The notes below the pieces were generated by a model. The model saw nothing but the letters and a program-made list of their open reading frames with translations. It had not been told where the DNA came from and ran no database searches. This document shows positions 44,642-53,042 of a stretch of DNA of 64,000 nt, one piece after another. Made by a program: the position numbers and the translations under genes. The stretch lies in the NCBI GenBank assembly GCA_014656175.1, contig BNBX01000005.1, positions 436,041 through 500,040 on the forward strand, read 5' to 3'. This DNA comes from Streptomyces werraensis. Lineage in GTDB: Bacteria > Actinomycetota > Actinomycetes > Streptomycetales > Streptomycetaceae. The first letter of the stretch is position 1. The number at the start of each line of letters is the position of its first letter.

Positions 44642-44678
44642 GAAGGGCCCGCCCCCACTCGACGGGGGCGGGCCCTTC
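44642..44678. terminator. Bidirectional terminator between pst operon and pit
   Basis: GAAGGGCCCGCCCCC (44642-44656) and GGGGGCGGGCCCTTC (44664-44678) form a perfect 15-bp stem with a 7-base loop, the strongest hairpin of this kind in the window. Confidence 0.92.
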
Positions 44679-44716
44679 CACGTGCCGGCGCGCGGGTCAC
44701 CGCGCGGTCAGCGGGT

Positions 44717-45715
44717 CTACAACGCGATCAGATGCACGAGTCCGAAGCAGGCCGCGGCGACCAGGGCGGCGGCCGGCATGGTGATGAACCAGCCGAGGAC
44801 GATGTTCTTGGCGACGCCCCAGCGCACGGCGTTGACGCGCTTGGTGGCGCCCACGCCCATGATCGCGGAGGTGATCACATGGGTGGTGGAGATCGGCGCG
44901 TGGAAGATGAACGCCGAGCCGAACATGATCGACGCGCCGGTGGTCTCGGCGGCGAAGCCCTGCGGCGGGTCCAGCTCGATGATCTTCCGGCCGAGGGTGC
45001 GCATGATGCGCCAGCCGCCCGCGTAGGTGCCGAGGGACAGCATCACGGCACAGGCGATCTTCACCCACACCGGGATCGGGTCGCCGTAGTCCTCGACGTC
45101 GGCGATGACCAGGGCCATCACCACGATGCCCATGGTCTTCTGGGCGTCCTGGAGGCCGTGGCCGAGGGCCATGCCGGCCGCGGAGACCGTCTGGGCGATG
45201 CGGAAGCCGCGCTTGGCCTTGTGCGGGTTGGCCCGCCGGAACATCCACATGATCGCCGTCATCACCAGGTAACCGGCGATCAGGCCGACGACCGGCGACA
45301 CGAACATCGGGATGACGATCTTGTCGACGACGCCGTGCCAGTACACCGTCGTCCCGCCGGCCAGCGCGGCGCCGACCATGCCGCCGAACAGGGCATGGGA
45401 CGACGACGAGGGCAGACCGAAGTACCAGGTGATCAGGTTCCAGACGATGGCGCCGATCAGGGCCGCGAAGAGGATTCCCATCCCCGTCGACCCTTCGGGC
45501 GTCTCGATCAGCCCCTCACTGACGGTCTTGGCGACCCCGGACCCCAGGAAGGCGCCGGCCAGGTTCATCACGGCCGCCATGGCGAGCGCCGCGCGGGGCG
45601 TCAGCGCACGCGTGGAGACGGACGTGGCGATCGCGTTGGCCGAGTCGTGGAACCCGTTGGTGTAGGTGAAGAAGAGCGCGACCCCGATGGTCAGGATCAG
45701 AGCGAAGGTGTCCAT
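44717..45715 (-). CDS. pit: Low-affinity inorganic phosphate transporter PitH
   Basis: 332 residues with about ten membrane helices. The PiT signature GFHDSANAIATSV (residues about 21-33) and the duplicated GANAIANALG-like segment near the C-terminal third (GVGATKRVNAVRWGVAKNI) are present. FGLPSSSSHALFGG is another family hallmark. It imports metal-phosphate with protons when phosphate is plentiful. It lies 7 bases behind the DUF47 gene on the same strand, so both are cotranscribed, and it is convergent with the high-affinity pst operon. Confidence 0.94.
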   Translation of the reverse strand: MDTFALILTIGVALFFTYTNGFHDSANAIATSVSTRALTPRAALAMAAVMNLAGAFLGSGVAKTVSEGLIETPEGSTGMGILFAALIGAIVWNLITWYFGLPSSSSHALFGGMVGAALAGGTTVYWHGVVDKIVIPMFVSPVVGLIAGYLVMTAIMWMFRRANPHKAKRGFRIAQTVSAAGMALGHGLQDAQKTMGIVVMALVIADVEDYGDPIPVWVKIACAVMLSLGTYAGGWRIMRTLGRKIIELDPPQGFAAETTGASIMFGSAFIFHAPISTTHVITSAIMGVGATKRVNAVRWGVAKNIVLGWFITMPAAALVAAACFGLVHLIAL

Positions 45716-45722
45716 GAAAGGC

Positions 45723-46343
45723 TCAGGACTCCTTGACGGCGATGGTCTCCACCGTGTTCGCCACGTGCTCGAAGGCGTCCGCCGCCTCCTCGAGAACGTC
45801 CACGATCTGCTTGAGCTTCAGCACCTCGATCGCGTCGTACTTGCCGTTGAAGAGGTGGGCGAGCAGCTTGCGGTGGATCTGGTCGGCCTGGTTCTCCAGC
45901 CGGTTGACCTCGATCCAGTACTCGGTGAGGTTCTCCATGGTGCGCAGGTGCGGCATGGCCTCCGCGGTGAGCTCCGCGGCCCGCGCCAGGACCTCGATCT
46001 GCTGCTCGACGCCCTTGGGCAGTTCCTCGACGTTGTAGAGGACGACCAGGTCGACGGCCTCCTCCATGAAGTCCATGATGTCGTCGAGGGACGACGCCAG
46101 GGCGTAGATGTCCTCGCGGTCGAACGGCGTGATGAACGAGGAGTTCAGCTGGTGGAAGATCGCGTGCGTGGCGTCGTCACCTGCGTGTTCCGCGGCCCGC
46201 ATACGCTCTGCGATCTCGGCCCGGGCGGAGGTGTCCGCCCCGAGCAGTTCCATCAGGAGCTTGGAGCCCGTGACGATGTTGTCCGCGGACGCGGCGAACA
46301 TGTCGTAGAAGCTCGTCTCCCTGGGGGTCAGACGAAAGCGCAC
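45723..46343 (-). CDS. DUF47 PhoU-like protein (Pit accessory protein)
   Basis: 206 residues from GTG 46341-46343, 6 bases after GAGGA; a longer ORF upstream lacks this site. It is entirely helical with the PhoU-like repeats (FDREDIYALASSLDDIMDFM, and a second three-helix unit with EVNRLENQADQIHR). DUF47 proteins sit directly upstream of pit genes in many bacteria and are thought to regulate or assist Pit. They are distinct from PhoU of the pst operon, which is absent here. Confidence 0.9.
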   Translation of the reverse strand: MRFRLTPRETSFYDMFAASADNIVTGSKLLMELLGADTSARAEIAERMRAAEHAGDDATHAIFHQLNSSFITPFDREDIYALASSLDDIMDFMEEAVDLVVLYNVEELPKGVEQQIEVLARAAELTAEAMPHLRTMENLTEYWIEVNRLENQADQIHRKLLAHLFNGKYDAIEVLKLKQIVDVLEEAADAFEHVANTVETIAVKES

Positions 46344-46530
46344 GTGGGATCCTCGGTATGCGTCGGTTTCGGTCAGGCTGATGCTAGGCACATCATCCGG
46401 CCACCAATAACGGCCGCCCCCCAGTGTCGCCCATCAGGCAGAGTGATGAGTACGGGGGCGGCAGGTGCGGCTCGCGGGATCCGGCGAGCGGCGCGGAACG
46501 GCCGTCCGGGGACCGGCCACGTTCGGTACC

Positions 46531-46551
46531 ATATACCCACCAGGGGTATAT
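46531..46551. promoter_or_regulatory. CsoR operator
   Basis: ATATACCC (46531-46538) and GGGTATAT (46544-46551) are perfect inverted repeats around a 5-base centre, matching the known CsoR pattern with TATACCC/GGGGTATA arms. It lies 29 bases before the csoR ATG, giving autoregulation by copper. Confidence 0.88.
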
Positions 46552-46580
46552 AGCGCCCATCAGGACACCAGGAGGACGCG

Positions 46581-47003
46581 ATGACCACCACCGGAACCGG
46601 CGCGCACGCGCCCTCCTCCCCGGACGCGGAAGGCGCCGTGGACACCGTGCCCGCCACGGGCGCCCCGGAGGCGGCGGATGTGACGGACGTAACGGACATC
46701 GTGACCGATCACGACCGCGGGATCCACGGCTACCACCACCAGAAGCAGGAGCACCTCAAGCGGCTGCGCCGCATCGAGGGCCAGATCCGCGGACTGCAGC
46801 GGATGGTCGACGAGGACGTCTACTGCATCGACATACTCACCCAGGTGTCCGCCTCCACGAAGGCGCTGCAGTCGTTCGCGCTGCAACTGCTGGAGGAGCA
46901 CCTGCGCCACTGCGTCGCGGACGCGGCCGTCAAGGGCGGCGACGAGATCGACGCGAAGGTCAAGGAGGCCACGCAGGCCATCGCCCGCATGCTGCGGACC
47001 TGA
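46581..47003 (+). CDS. csoR: CsoR, copper-sensing repressor
   Basis: 140 residues from ATG 46581, preceded by AGGAGGA. An N-terminal disordered stretch (about 1-48) precedes the four-helix CsoR core. The Cu(I) ligands have the correct spacing: Cys82, His107 and Cys111, i.e. C-x24-H-x3-C. RRIEGQIRGLQRMV is the typical N-terminal helix for DNA contact. Copper binding releases the protein from its operator, here at 46531. No copper ATPase or chaperone is next to it, so its further targets are elsewhere in the genome. Confidence 0.95.
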   Translation: MTTTGTGAHAPSSPDAEGAVDTVPATGAPEAADVTDVTDIVTDHDRGIHGYHHQKQEHLKRLRRIEGQIRGLQRMVDEDVYCIDILTQVSASTKALQSFALQLLEEHLRHCVADAAVKGGDEIDAKVKEATQAIARMLRT

Positions 47004-47024
47004 CCGGCCGGGCGGGGCCGGGGC

Positions 47025-47210
47025 TCAGGATCCGGCGGTGTCCGTCCGCGCCTCGGCCACCCGCAGCACCTCGTCGATGCTCTCCAGGCTCAGCCGGTCC
47101 TCGGCGTTGGACGCGGCGATGATCAGCTCGCCGCACAGTTCGATCTCGGCGAGCGCCACGTGATCCTGGACCGGAACCGTCCCCCTCCCGAGCGGAGCCA
47201 CGCGCCTCAC
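47025..47210 (-). CDS. Small conserved-looking protein of unknown function (61 residues)
   Basis: GTG 47208-47210 to a stop at 47025. The N-terminus is basic, the rest is helical and acidic (ALAEIELCGELIIAASNAED, then LESIDEVLRVAEA). Composition and codon usage look like a real Streptomyces cytosolic protein. It is convergent with csoR, 21 bases apart. A later GTG (residue 4) is a possible start. No family was recognised; it shares no motif with metal-binding proteins apart from one Cys. Confidence 0.65.
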   Translation of the reverse strand: MRRVAPLGRGTVPVQDHVALAEIELCGELIIAASNAEDRLSLESIDEVLRVAEARTDTAGS

Positions 47211-47327
47211 CTCACTCTGTCGTCACCGACTTCCTAGAGTAGGGAGCGCCCTACGGACCGCGCATGGCACGGAAGGGCTAGTTCGGCCTGGCCACCGCGG
47301 GCCCGTTCCCCGGCCCGCCGACGCCGC

Positions 47328-48170
47328 TCACTCCTGGGCGATCCGCCCGGCGTAGATGTCCTCGTCCGCCGGAAGCCGCACGTCGGCGCGGGCGCCGAAG
47401 TCGTACAGCAGGGTGGTGGAGGCGACCGCGACGGGTTCCTGCCGCTCGCCGTTCACGAAGCTGAACCGGTGCCGGATCTTGCGGATCCGCCCCTCGTCGT
47501 CGAGGTACACGTCGAACGGCACCCGCGCCGTGGCGAACCCTTTCGCCGCCGCGCCCAGCGGCCCCCGGTTGACCTCCGACGCCGCCTGGGCCGCTACCTC
47601 CAGGTCGGCGGTGCCCCGGTAGTGCCGCACCCGCGCGCCCGCCACCTCGGTCCGCCCGACGAACGCCGCCGAGCGGGTGCCGCGCAGCACCTCGGCGGCG
47701 GCGAACGGATCGGTCGCCCCGCCGGTGACCAGATTCCCGTCGGACAGCGTCGCGGTGTCCACCCGCACCCACTTGTCGGGGGGCACGCCGGCGCCCCGGT
47801 TCTTCATGTAGAGCGCGCCGGGGGCGAGCAGTTCGGTGATCGGCCGGCGGTCGGCGGCGCCCGCGGGGTCCTGCGGCAGCCGCACCGCGAGCCGCCCGAG
47901 CCGCTTGCGGTAGTCGTAGACCCCCTCGCCCCGGATGGTGACCCGGGTGCCTCCGGTGGCCATCTCCAGCGAGGTGCGCGTCTGCGAGCTGCCGGCCTCC
48001 ACCAGCGCGTCGGCGGCCGTGCGCAGCACCTGCACCGGATCCCCGGCGGGCGGACCCTGCGCGACGGCGTCGCTGCGCGCGCACCCGGCGGCGCCGAGCC
48101 CGAGACAGCAGACGACCCCGGCCACGGCCGTCACGCCGTGCGTCCGCCTGTGCTGTCGCCCTCGCGCCAT
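47328..48170 (-). CDS. Secreted lipoprotein (LppX/LprG-like length and fold, uncertain)
   Basis: 280 residues. The signal peptide ends in the lipobox LGAAGC with Cys30 as the lipidated residue. The mature part has alternating strands (TRVTIRGEGVYDYRKRLG, then LYMKNRGAGVPPDKWVRVD), similar in layout to the LolA/LppX-type lipoproteins of actinobacteria that cradle lipids. The family fit is by general pattern only. It should sit on the outer face of the membrane. It stands alone, 117 bases downstream of nothing on its strand and divergent from a small Cys-motif gene. Confidence 0.72.
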   Translation of the reverse strand: MARGRQHRRTHGVTAVAGVVCCLGLGAAGCARSDAVAQGPPAGDPVQVLRTAADALVEAGSSQTRTSLEMATGGTRVTIRGEGVYDYRKRLGRLAVRLPQDPAGAADRRPITELLAPGALYMKNRGAGVPPDKWVRVDTATLSDGNLVTGGATDPFAAAEVLRGTRSAAFVGRTEVAGARVRHYRGTADLEVAAQAASEVNRGPLGAAAKGFATARVPFDVYLDDEGRIRKIRHRFSFVNGERQEPVAVASTTLLYDFGARADVRLPADEDIYAGRIAQE

Positions 48171-48272
48171 CCCTGCCTACCCCCGCTCCGTCCGACACGG
48201 GCCGCTGTCAGTGGCGTTAACGACCGGTCAGGGGCCCCGTCACGCGGCCCGGCGGGCGTTACCGTGGGCGTC

Positions 48273-48434
48273 GTGCCGCAACAGGACGACGCGCCGGAGC
48301 CCCGGCCCCACCTCACGACCACCACCGAGCAGGGGCCCTTCTGCACGGCCCACTGCACCTGCGGATGGCGGGGCCCGGCCCGCAGAGCCAGGAGCCTGGC
48401 CCGCAGGGACGCCGAAAACCACACGAGGGAGTGA
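48273..48434 (+). CDS. Small protein with CTAHCTC cysteine cluster (53 residues)
   Basis: GTG 48273 to a stop at 48434. The middle has FCTAHCTCGWRGPARRARSL, i.e. C-x3-C-x-C, followed by a basic helix with a histidine near the C-terminus (DAENHTRE). The cluster could bind a metal such as zinc. A weak GGGCGTC precedes the start. No family name is known to me. It sits between two divergent or unrelated genes, so there is no operon context. Confidence 0.55.
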   Translation: MPQQDDAPEPRPHLTTTTEQGPFCTAHCTCGWRGPARRARSLARRDAENHTRE

Positions 48435-48597
48435 CGCGGCCCCCGCGGGGTGCCGAGAATGGCCCGGCACCCGGTCCCCCGCCGGACCGCCCCGGCCCGG
48501 GCCCCTGCGGACCTCCGGCCCCGGGTCCTCGACGGACGGCCCCGCCCGGGTGCGCCGTGACAGGCCGTCCCCCCACCCGACGTCCGGAAGGCCGCCC

Positions 48598-50142
48598 GTG
48601 AACCGCCGCACCTTCGTCGCCGGCGCCGCCGCCGCGCTCACCGCCTCCGCGTGCACGTCCTCCGAGCCCCGGCCCGCGCCGCCCACGTCACGCGCCGCGT
48701 CCTCCCCCACGCCCTCCCGCACCCCGCGCCCCGCGGCGCCCGCCGACTGGACCGCCCTGGCCGGGCACCTCGACGGCCGCCTGGTGCGCCCCGGTGACGC
48801 CGACTGGACCACCGCGCACCGCCTCTACAACACGCGCTTCGACACCCTCAGGCCCGCCGCCGTCGCCTACGTCCGGCACGCCGACGACATCCGCACCGCC
48901 CTCACCCACGCCCGCGAGCACGCCGTCCCCCTCGCCGTGCGGGGCGGCGGCCACTCGTACGCGGGCTGGTCCTCCGGCGACGGGCGCCTGATCGTCGACG
49001 TGTCCGGCATGGCCGGCATACGCGTCGAGGGCGACACGGCCGTCGTCGGCGCCGGCGCCAGGCTGATCGACGTCTACCGCACCCTCGCCGCCCGCGGGCT
49101 CACCGTCCCCGGCGGTTCCTGCCCCACCGTCGGCATCTCCGGCCTCACCCTCGGCGGCGGCCACGGCGTCACCTCCCGCGCCTACGGCCTGACCTGCGAC
49201 CACCTCACCGAGGTCACCCTGGTCACCGCCGACGGCGCACAGCTCACCGCCTCCGGCTCCGAGCACCCCGACCTGTTCTGGGCCCTGCGCGGCGCGGGGA
49301 ACGCCCAGTTCGGCGTCGTCACCGAGTTCCGCTTCCGGACCCGCCCCGCCCCGCGGAGCGTCACCGGCCACCTCACCTGGCCGTGGGAGCGGGCGGCCGC
49401 CGTGGTCGCGGCCTGGCAGGAGTGGGGTCCCGACCAGCCCGACGAGATCTGGTCCGCCCTCCACCTGGAGAACACCGGCGCCGGCCCCTCCGTCTCCGTC
49501 ACCGCCTTCTCCCTCGGCACCTACGGCAGCCTGCAGAACGCCGTCGACCGGCTCGCCGACCGCGTCGGCGCCTCCGCGAGCGGCGTCCTGCTGCGCCGCC
49601 GCTCGTACCAGGAGTCGATGGAGCTGTACGCGGGCTGCACCTCGTTCGCCGACGACCGGTGCCGGCTCCCCGGCGCGACGCCCGGCCGCAGCCCTGAGGG
49701 CGCCCTGGCCCGCGAGACGTACACGGCCCGCTCCGACTTCTACGACCGCCCGCTCGACGACGCCGGGATCGGCACCCTGCTGGAACGGACACGGGCGGCC
49801 CGTGGCGGCTCGGCGAGCATCGCGCTCACCGCCCTCGGCGGCGCCGTCAACCGGGTCGAGCCCACCGCGACGGCGTTCGTGCACCGCCGCTCCCGCGTGC
49901 TCGCCCAGTACCTCGCGTCCTGGAACCCCGACAGCTCCGACGGCACGGCGGTCCGGGAATGGCTGACGGCCACTCACCGGGCGCTGCGCCCGCACGCGTC
50001 CGGGGCCGCCTACCAGAACTATACGGACCCCGGCCTCACCGACTGGCGCCGCGCCTACTACGGCGACGCCGCCCCGCGCCTGTCCCGCCTGAAGCGCCGC
50101 TACGACCCGGACCGCGTCTTCACCACCCCGCAGGCCCTCTGA
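48598..50142 (+). CDS. Exported FAD-linked oxidase, BBE (berberine bridge enzyme) type
   Basis: 514 residues from GTG 48598. The N-terminus NRRTFVAGAAAALTASAC has twin arginines, a hydrophobic core and a lipobox-like Cys, so Tat export as a lipoprotein is likely. The FAD-binding domain has RGGGHSYAG with His119 and GGSCPTVGISG with Cys175, the two residues that covalently hold FAD in bicovalent members. The BBE C-terminal motif is present (YQNYTDPGLTDWRRAYYGDA). Such enzymes oxidise sugars, alkaloids or polyketide alcohols using oxygen. The substrate is unknown. Confidence 0.9.
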   Translation: MNRRTFVAGAAAALTASACTSSEPRPAPPTSRAASSPTPSRTPRPAAPADWTALAGHLDGRLVRPGDADWTTAHRLYNTRFDTLRPAAVAYVRHADDIRTALTHAREHAVPLAVRGGGHSYAGWSSGDGRLIVDVSGMAGIRVEGDTAVVGAGARLIDVYRTLAARGLTVPGGSCPTVGISGLTLGGGHGVTSRAYGLTCDHLTEVTLVTADGAQLTASGSEHPDLFWALRGAGNAQFGVVTEFRFRTRPAPRSVTGHLTWPWERAAAVVAAWQEWGPDQPDEIWSALHLENTGAGPSVSVTAFSLGTYGSLQNAVDRLADRVGASASGVLLRRRSYQESMELYAGCTSFADDRCRLPGATPGRSPEGALARETYTARSDFYDRPLDDAGIGTLLERTRAARGGSASIALTALGGAVNRVEPTATAFVHRRSRVLAQYLASWNPDSSDGTAVREWLTATHRALRPHASGAAYQNYTDPGLTDWRRAYYGDAAPRLSRLKRRYDPDRVFTTPQAL

Positions 50143-50161
50143 GCCTTTCACCACGTACCGA

Positions 50162-50207
50162 GGGCCCGTGGCCACCCGCCCCTCAAGGGGACGGAGACCA
50201 CGGGCCC
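50162..50207 (+). terminator. Terminator after the BBE oxidase
   Basis: GGGCCCGTGG (50162-50171) and CCACGGGCCC (50198-50207) form a perfect 10-bp outer stem; CCCCTCAAGGGG forms a small inner hairpin within the 26-base loop. It also lies 43 bases past the end of the convergent PAP2 gene. Confidence 0.7.
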
Positions 50208-50250
50208 ATCGCCGTGTCGTGTCGTGTCGCCGTCGTGCGTCGAAGCGCGC

Positions 50251-50958
50251 TCAGGCCGCCAGGTCCCGCTCCTCGGGTCCGGTGCCCGCGCCCCGGCCCC
50301 GGCTGCGCTCGGCCACCTTCCGCCGCTGGCCCTGCGGCCGGGCGGCGACCAGCCAGCCGGCCTTCGGCGACCGCTCCACCGCCCGCATCAGCGGCGTCAG
50401 CAGCGCCATCGCGAGCGGCGACAGCAGCAGCGCGACCGCGGTGCCCAGCGCCAGTCCGCCGACCACGTCCGTCGGGTAGTGCACGCCCATGTAGACGCGG
50501 ATGAAACCGCCGATCAGGCCCAGCACCAGCGCGACCAGCCCGAAGCGCCGGTTGGCCAGGAACAGACCCACCGCCAGCGCCATGCAGAGCGTCGCGTGGT
50601 CGCTCACGAAGGAGAAGTCGTCCTTGCCGTCGACGAGCACCTCGAGCCCTTCGTGGTCGTTGAACGGCCGTGGCCGCTCGACGAATCCGCGGATCGGCAC
50701 GTTCACCAGGACCGCGACGCCCGCCGCGAGCGGCGCCCACACCAGGGCCGCCACCGATGACGCGGCGTCAGGTCCGCCGCGCCTGCGCACGCCCCACCAG
50801 CACCACAGCACCATCGCGAGAAGGCCGAAGAGCACCCCGTACTCGCCGACGAACTCCATGACGTGGTCGAACCACGGCGGGGCGGCCTTGGCGAGGCCGT
50901 TGATGTCGTAGAGCAGGTCGACGTCGGGGTTCGACCCGGAATCGGCGAGTCCAGCCAT
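50251..50958 (-). CDS. PAP2-superfamily membrane phosphatase
   Basis: 235 residues, six membrane helices. Catalytic motifs are FVERPRPF (Kx6RP region in variant form), FVSDHATLC (the PSGH motif as SDHA) and RVYMGVHYPTDVVGG (SRx5Hx3D). These mark BcrC/UppP-type and phosphatidylglycerol phosphatases acting outside the membrane on isoprenyl or lipid diphosphates. The C-terminal 40 residues are a basic cytosolic tail. It lies 210 bases behind the transglycosylase gene on the same strand. Confidence 0.88.
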   Translation of the reverse strand: MAGLADSGSNPDVDLLYDINGLAKAAPPWFDHVMEFVGEYGVLFGLLAMVLWCWWGVRRRGGPDAASSVAALVWAPLAAGVAVLVNVPIRGFVERPRPFNDHEGLEVLVDGKDDFSFVSDHATLCMALAVGLFLANRRFGLVALVLGLIGGFIRVYMGVHYPTDVVGGLALGTAVALLLSPLAMALLTPLMRAVERSPKAGWLVAARPQGQRRKVAERSRGRGAGTGPEERDLAA

Positions 50959-51168
50959 GGTGCTGCGGCCCCTTCGTCATGTCGTCCGGCGCGCGGACGC
51001 GCGCCCTGTCTGCCACCCCCGTGGTCTGTAGATCCGCTCGTCCGCTCGGCTACGAGAACAGGAACGCACGGCCCCCGCCGATACGTTCCACCCTCCACCG
51101 AAAGATCACGCAGACGTTATCGAAGAGAGATGCGTCTTCGCAGCTCAGGAGGGCGTTTGTCGCTCCGC

Positions 51169-52179
51169 TCACACCGTCGTGGGGAGCGCTTTCGCGCCAT
51201 CTTCCGTGACCCGGGTGGCACCAAAGTAGTCAGGAGTGTCGATCGGGTCGAATCGGATCACCGCACCGGGACGCGGCGCGTCGATCATGTACCCGCCGCC
51301 GACATAAATACCCACATGCCGGATGGCCCGCGAATTGGTCAGGTCGTCCGAGAAGAACACCAGATCACCCGGCAGGAGCTCGTCCCGGGCCGGATGCGGA
51401 CCCGCGTTGTACTGGTCGTTCGCCACCCGCGGCAGCGTGATCCCCACACTCTCGTACGCGGCCTTCGTCAGGCCCGAGCAGTCGAAGCGTCCGCCCTGGT
51501 CAGCGGTGCCGTTGCCGCCCCAGAGATAGGGGGTGCCGAGCTTCTTCTGCGCGAACGCGATCGCCCCGGCGGCCTGCCGCGAGGGATCCACCCGCCCCAC
51601 GGGCGCCGCGAAGCTCTTCTCCAGCTCGCGGATGCGCTTCACGTAGTTCTGCGTCTCCTCGTACGGCGGCACGCCGCCGTACTTGATGACCGCGTACGCC
51701 CCCGCGTTGTACGAGGCGAGCATGTTTTCGGTCAGATCCCCGCCGACGTCCTTCACGTAGGACGCCAGCGTGCAGTCGTAGGTCGCCGCGGACGGGATCG
51801 CGTCCGCCGGGTCCCACACGTCACGGTCCCCGTCCCCGTCGCCGTCGATCCCGTGGACGGCCCAGGTGCCGGGGATGAACTGCGCGATGCCCTGCGCGGC
51901 GGCGTGGCTCTGCGCCTGCGGGTTGAAGCCGCTCTCCTGGTAGAGCTGCGCGGCGAGCAGCGCCGGGTTGATGGCGGGACAGAGGTTGCCCCAGCGGGAG
52001 ACGAGCTGCTGATAGGCCGCCGGCACACTGCCCTTGGCCAGGGACTTGGCGGCGCCGCCGCCCACCCCGTTCACCAGGTTCCCGGCGACGACGTACACCC
52101 CGACGACGAGCAGCATCACGAAGGCGAGTGCGGAACCGACGGCAAGAGTCGCACCGACCCACACCTTACGCACCGTCAA
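51169..52179 (-). CDS. Bifunctional lytic transglycosylase / NlpC-P60 peptidoglycan hydrolase
   Basis: 336 residues. One N-terminal membrane anchor (about 9-33) then an SLT domain (65-185) with catalytic Glu82 in LYQESGFNPQAQ and GIAQFIPGTW, followed by an NlpC/P60 domain (200-325) with Cys234 in RFDCSGL and His288 in RHVGIYV. This pairing is the VirB1/TcpG-like hydrolase of Gram-positive conjugation machines, which opens the wall for the channel. It is divergent from the T4SS-like operon starting at 52531, consistent with that role. Confidence 0.92.
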   Translation of the reverse strand: MTVRKVWVGATLAVGSALAFVMLLVVGVYVVAGNLVNGVGGGAAKSLAKGSVPAAYQQLVSRWGNLCPAINPALLAAQLYQESGFNPQAQSHAAAQGIAQFIPGTWAVHGIDGDGDGDRDVWDPADAIPSAATYDCTLASYVKDVGGDLTENMLASYNAGAYAVIKYGGVPPYEETQNYVKRIRELEKSFAAPVGRVDPSRQAAGAIAFAQKKLGTPYLWGGNGTADQGGRFDCSGLTKAAYESVGITLPRVANDQYNAGPHPARDELLPGDLVFFSDDLTNSRAIRHVGIYVGGGYMIDAPRPGAVIRFDPIDTPDYFGATRVTEDGAKALPTTV

Positions 52180-52530
52180 CCACCCCTCACCGTCCGGCAG
52201 TCCGCCGCCGCCCGACAGTGTAGAGGCGAGACGGCCGAACGGAAGTGATCAGATACGACGACATGCACGGTCCACGCCAACGGGGACGAGCCGCGCTTCA
52301 TTGCCCGACGTTACGCAGCGTGATACACAGAGTGACGATACGACTCTTCACCCTTCGGAGCGCGCCCCTCCCGGAGTCCGGCGCGCGCCGGTGGCAAGCT
52401 ATTCCCACGAAACCCGCCAACAGATGACGTCAAGTCGACATACGACGGCGTCATCGTCGGCGACAATGAGGCCTGACCTCTGCACCCCCGCAGAGGATGC
52501 GGAACTACCCATACAGGGGCGGTGACTTAC
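52180..52530. promoter_or_regulatory. Divergent control region of the T4SS-like locus
   Basis: 351 bases without a gene. GATGACG (52423-52429) and CGTCATC (52449-52455) form an inverted repeat. CCTCTGC (52477-52483) and GCAGAGG (52490-52496) form a 7-bp hairpin just 34 bases before the first gene, probably in its 5' leader. AGGGGCGG 8 bases before ATG 52531 is the ribosome site. Confidence 0.5.
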
Positions 52531-52839
52531 ATGCTCTTTGCGGCCGACGAGGGAGACATCAACACCATCATCGGCGGGATCGCTCCGGACTGGGGCCCCT
52601 TCGGCAGCCTGGGCAACGAGGCCAAGGTGATGATCGAAGTGGTCATGGCCGTCGCCATCCTCATCTGCCTCGGCATCGCCATCTGGGGGGCGGCCAAACA
52701 GCGCATCGGCGCCACCGCGTTGAGGGACACGTTCAGCGCCGAACAGGGCAAGGGCCTCATCATCGCGGGGCTCACGGGCGTCTTCATCATCGGTTCGCTC
52801 GGCACCCTGTTCACCATCGTGTACGGCATGGCCGTCTAG
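52531..52839 (+). CDS. Small two-helix membrane protein, VirB2/pilin-like position
   Basis: 102 residues from ATG 52531. The short acidic N-terminus (ADEGDINTIIGGIAPDWGPF) is followed by two membrane helices (about 32-53 and 76-98) joined by a basic, glutamine-containing loop (AAKQRIGATALRDTFSAEQG). Size and two-helix layout resemble VirB2/TrbC-type subunits or their Gram-positive counterparts, and it is the first gene of the T4SS-like operon, as VirB2 often is. Direct homology cannot be shown by eye. In S. coelicolor the corresponding cluster is the cmd genes, as I recall. Confidence 0.75.
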   Translation: MLFAADEGDINTIIGGIAPDWGPFGSLGNEAKVMIEVVMAVAILICLGIAIWGAAKQRIGATALRDTFSAEQGKGLIIAGLTGVFIIGSLGTLFTIVYGMAV

Positions 52840-52928
52840 CCCCGCACCATCGGTCCCGACCGGGCACGCCCGGCCCCCCTTCATCCCACCCGCCCGTCGT
52901 GCCCACCGGCTGAGGTTGCGTTTCCCTG

Positions 52929-53042
52929 ATGTCCAGTCACCACACCACGCCCGAGCGGCGTCCGGTACGGCTACCGTCGTACGTGGAGTACACGGAGTAC
53001 GAGGTGTTCCCGCACGACGCTGAGGGGGCGGACGCGGCATGA
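52929..53042 (+). CDS. 37-residue ORF overlapping the VirB8-like gene
   Basis: ATG 52929-52931 to TGA 53040-53042, with the stop overlapping the next start (ATGA). The product is charged and Tyr-rich in the middle (SYVEYTEYEVFPHD), soluble, and has no known family. The ribosome site is weak (TGAGG, 13 bases upstream). The 4-base overlap with the next gene is the arrangement used throughout this operon, which argues that it is translated. It is below usual size limits and may be unannotated. Confidence 0.55.
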   Translation: MSSHHTTPERRPVRLPSYVEYTEYEVFPHDAEGADAA

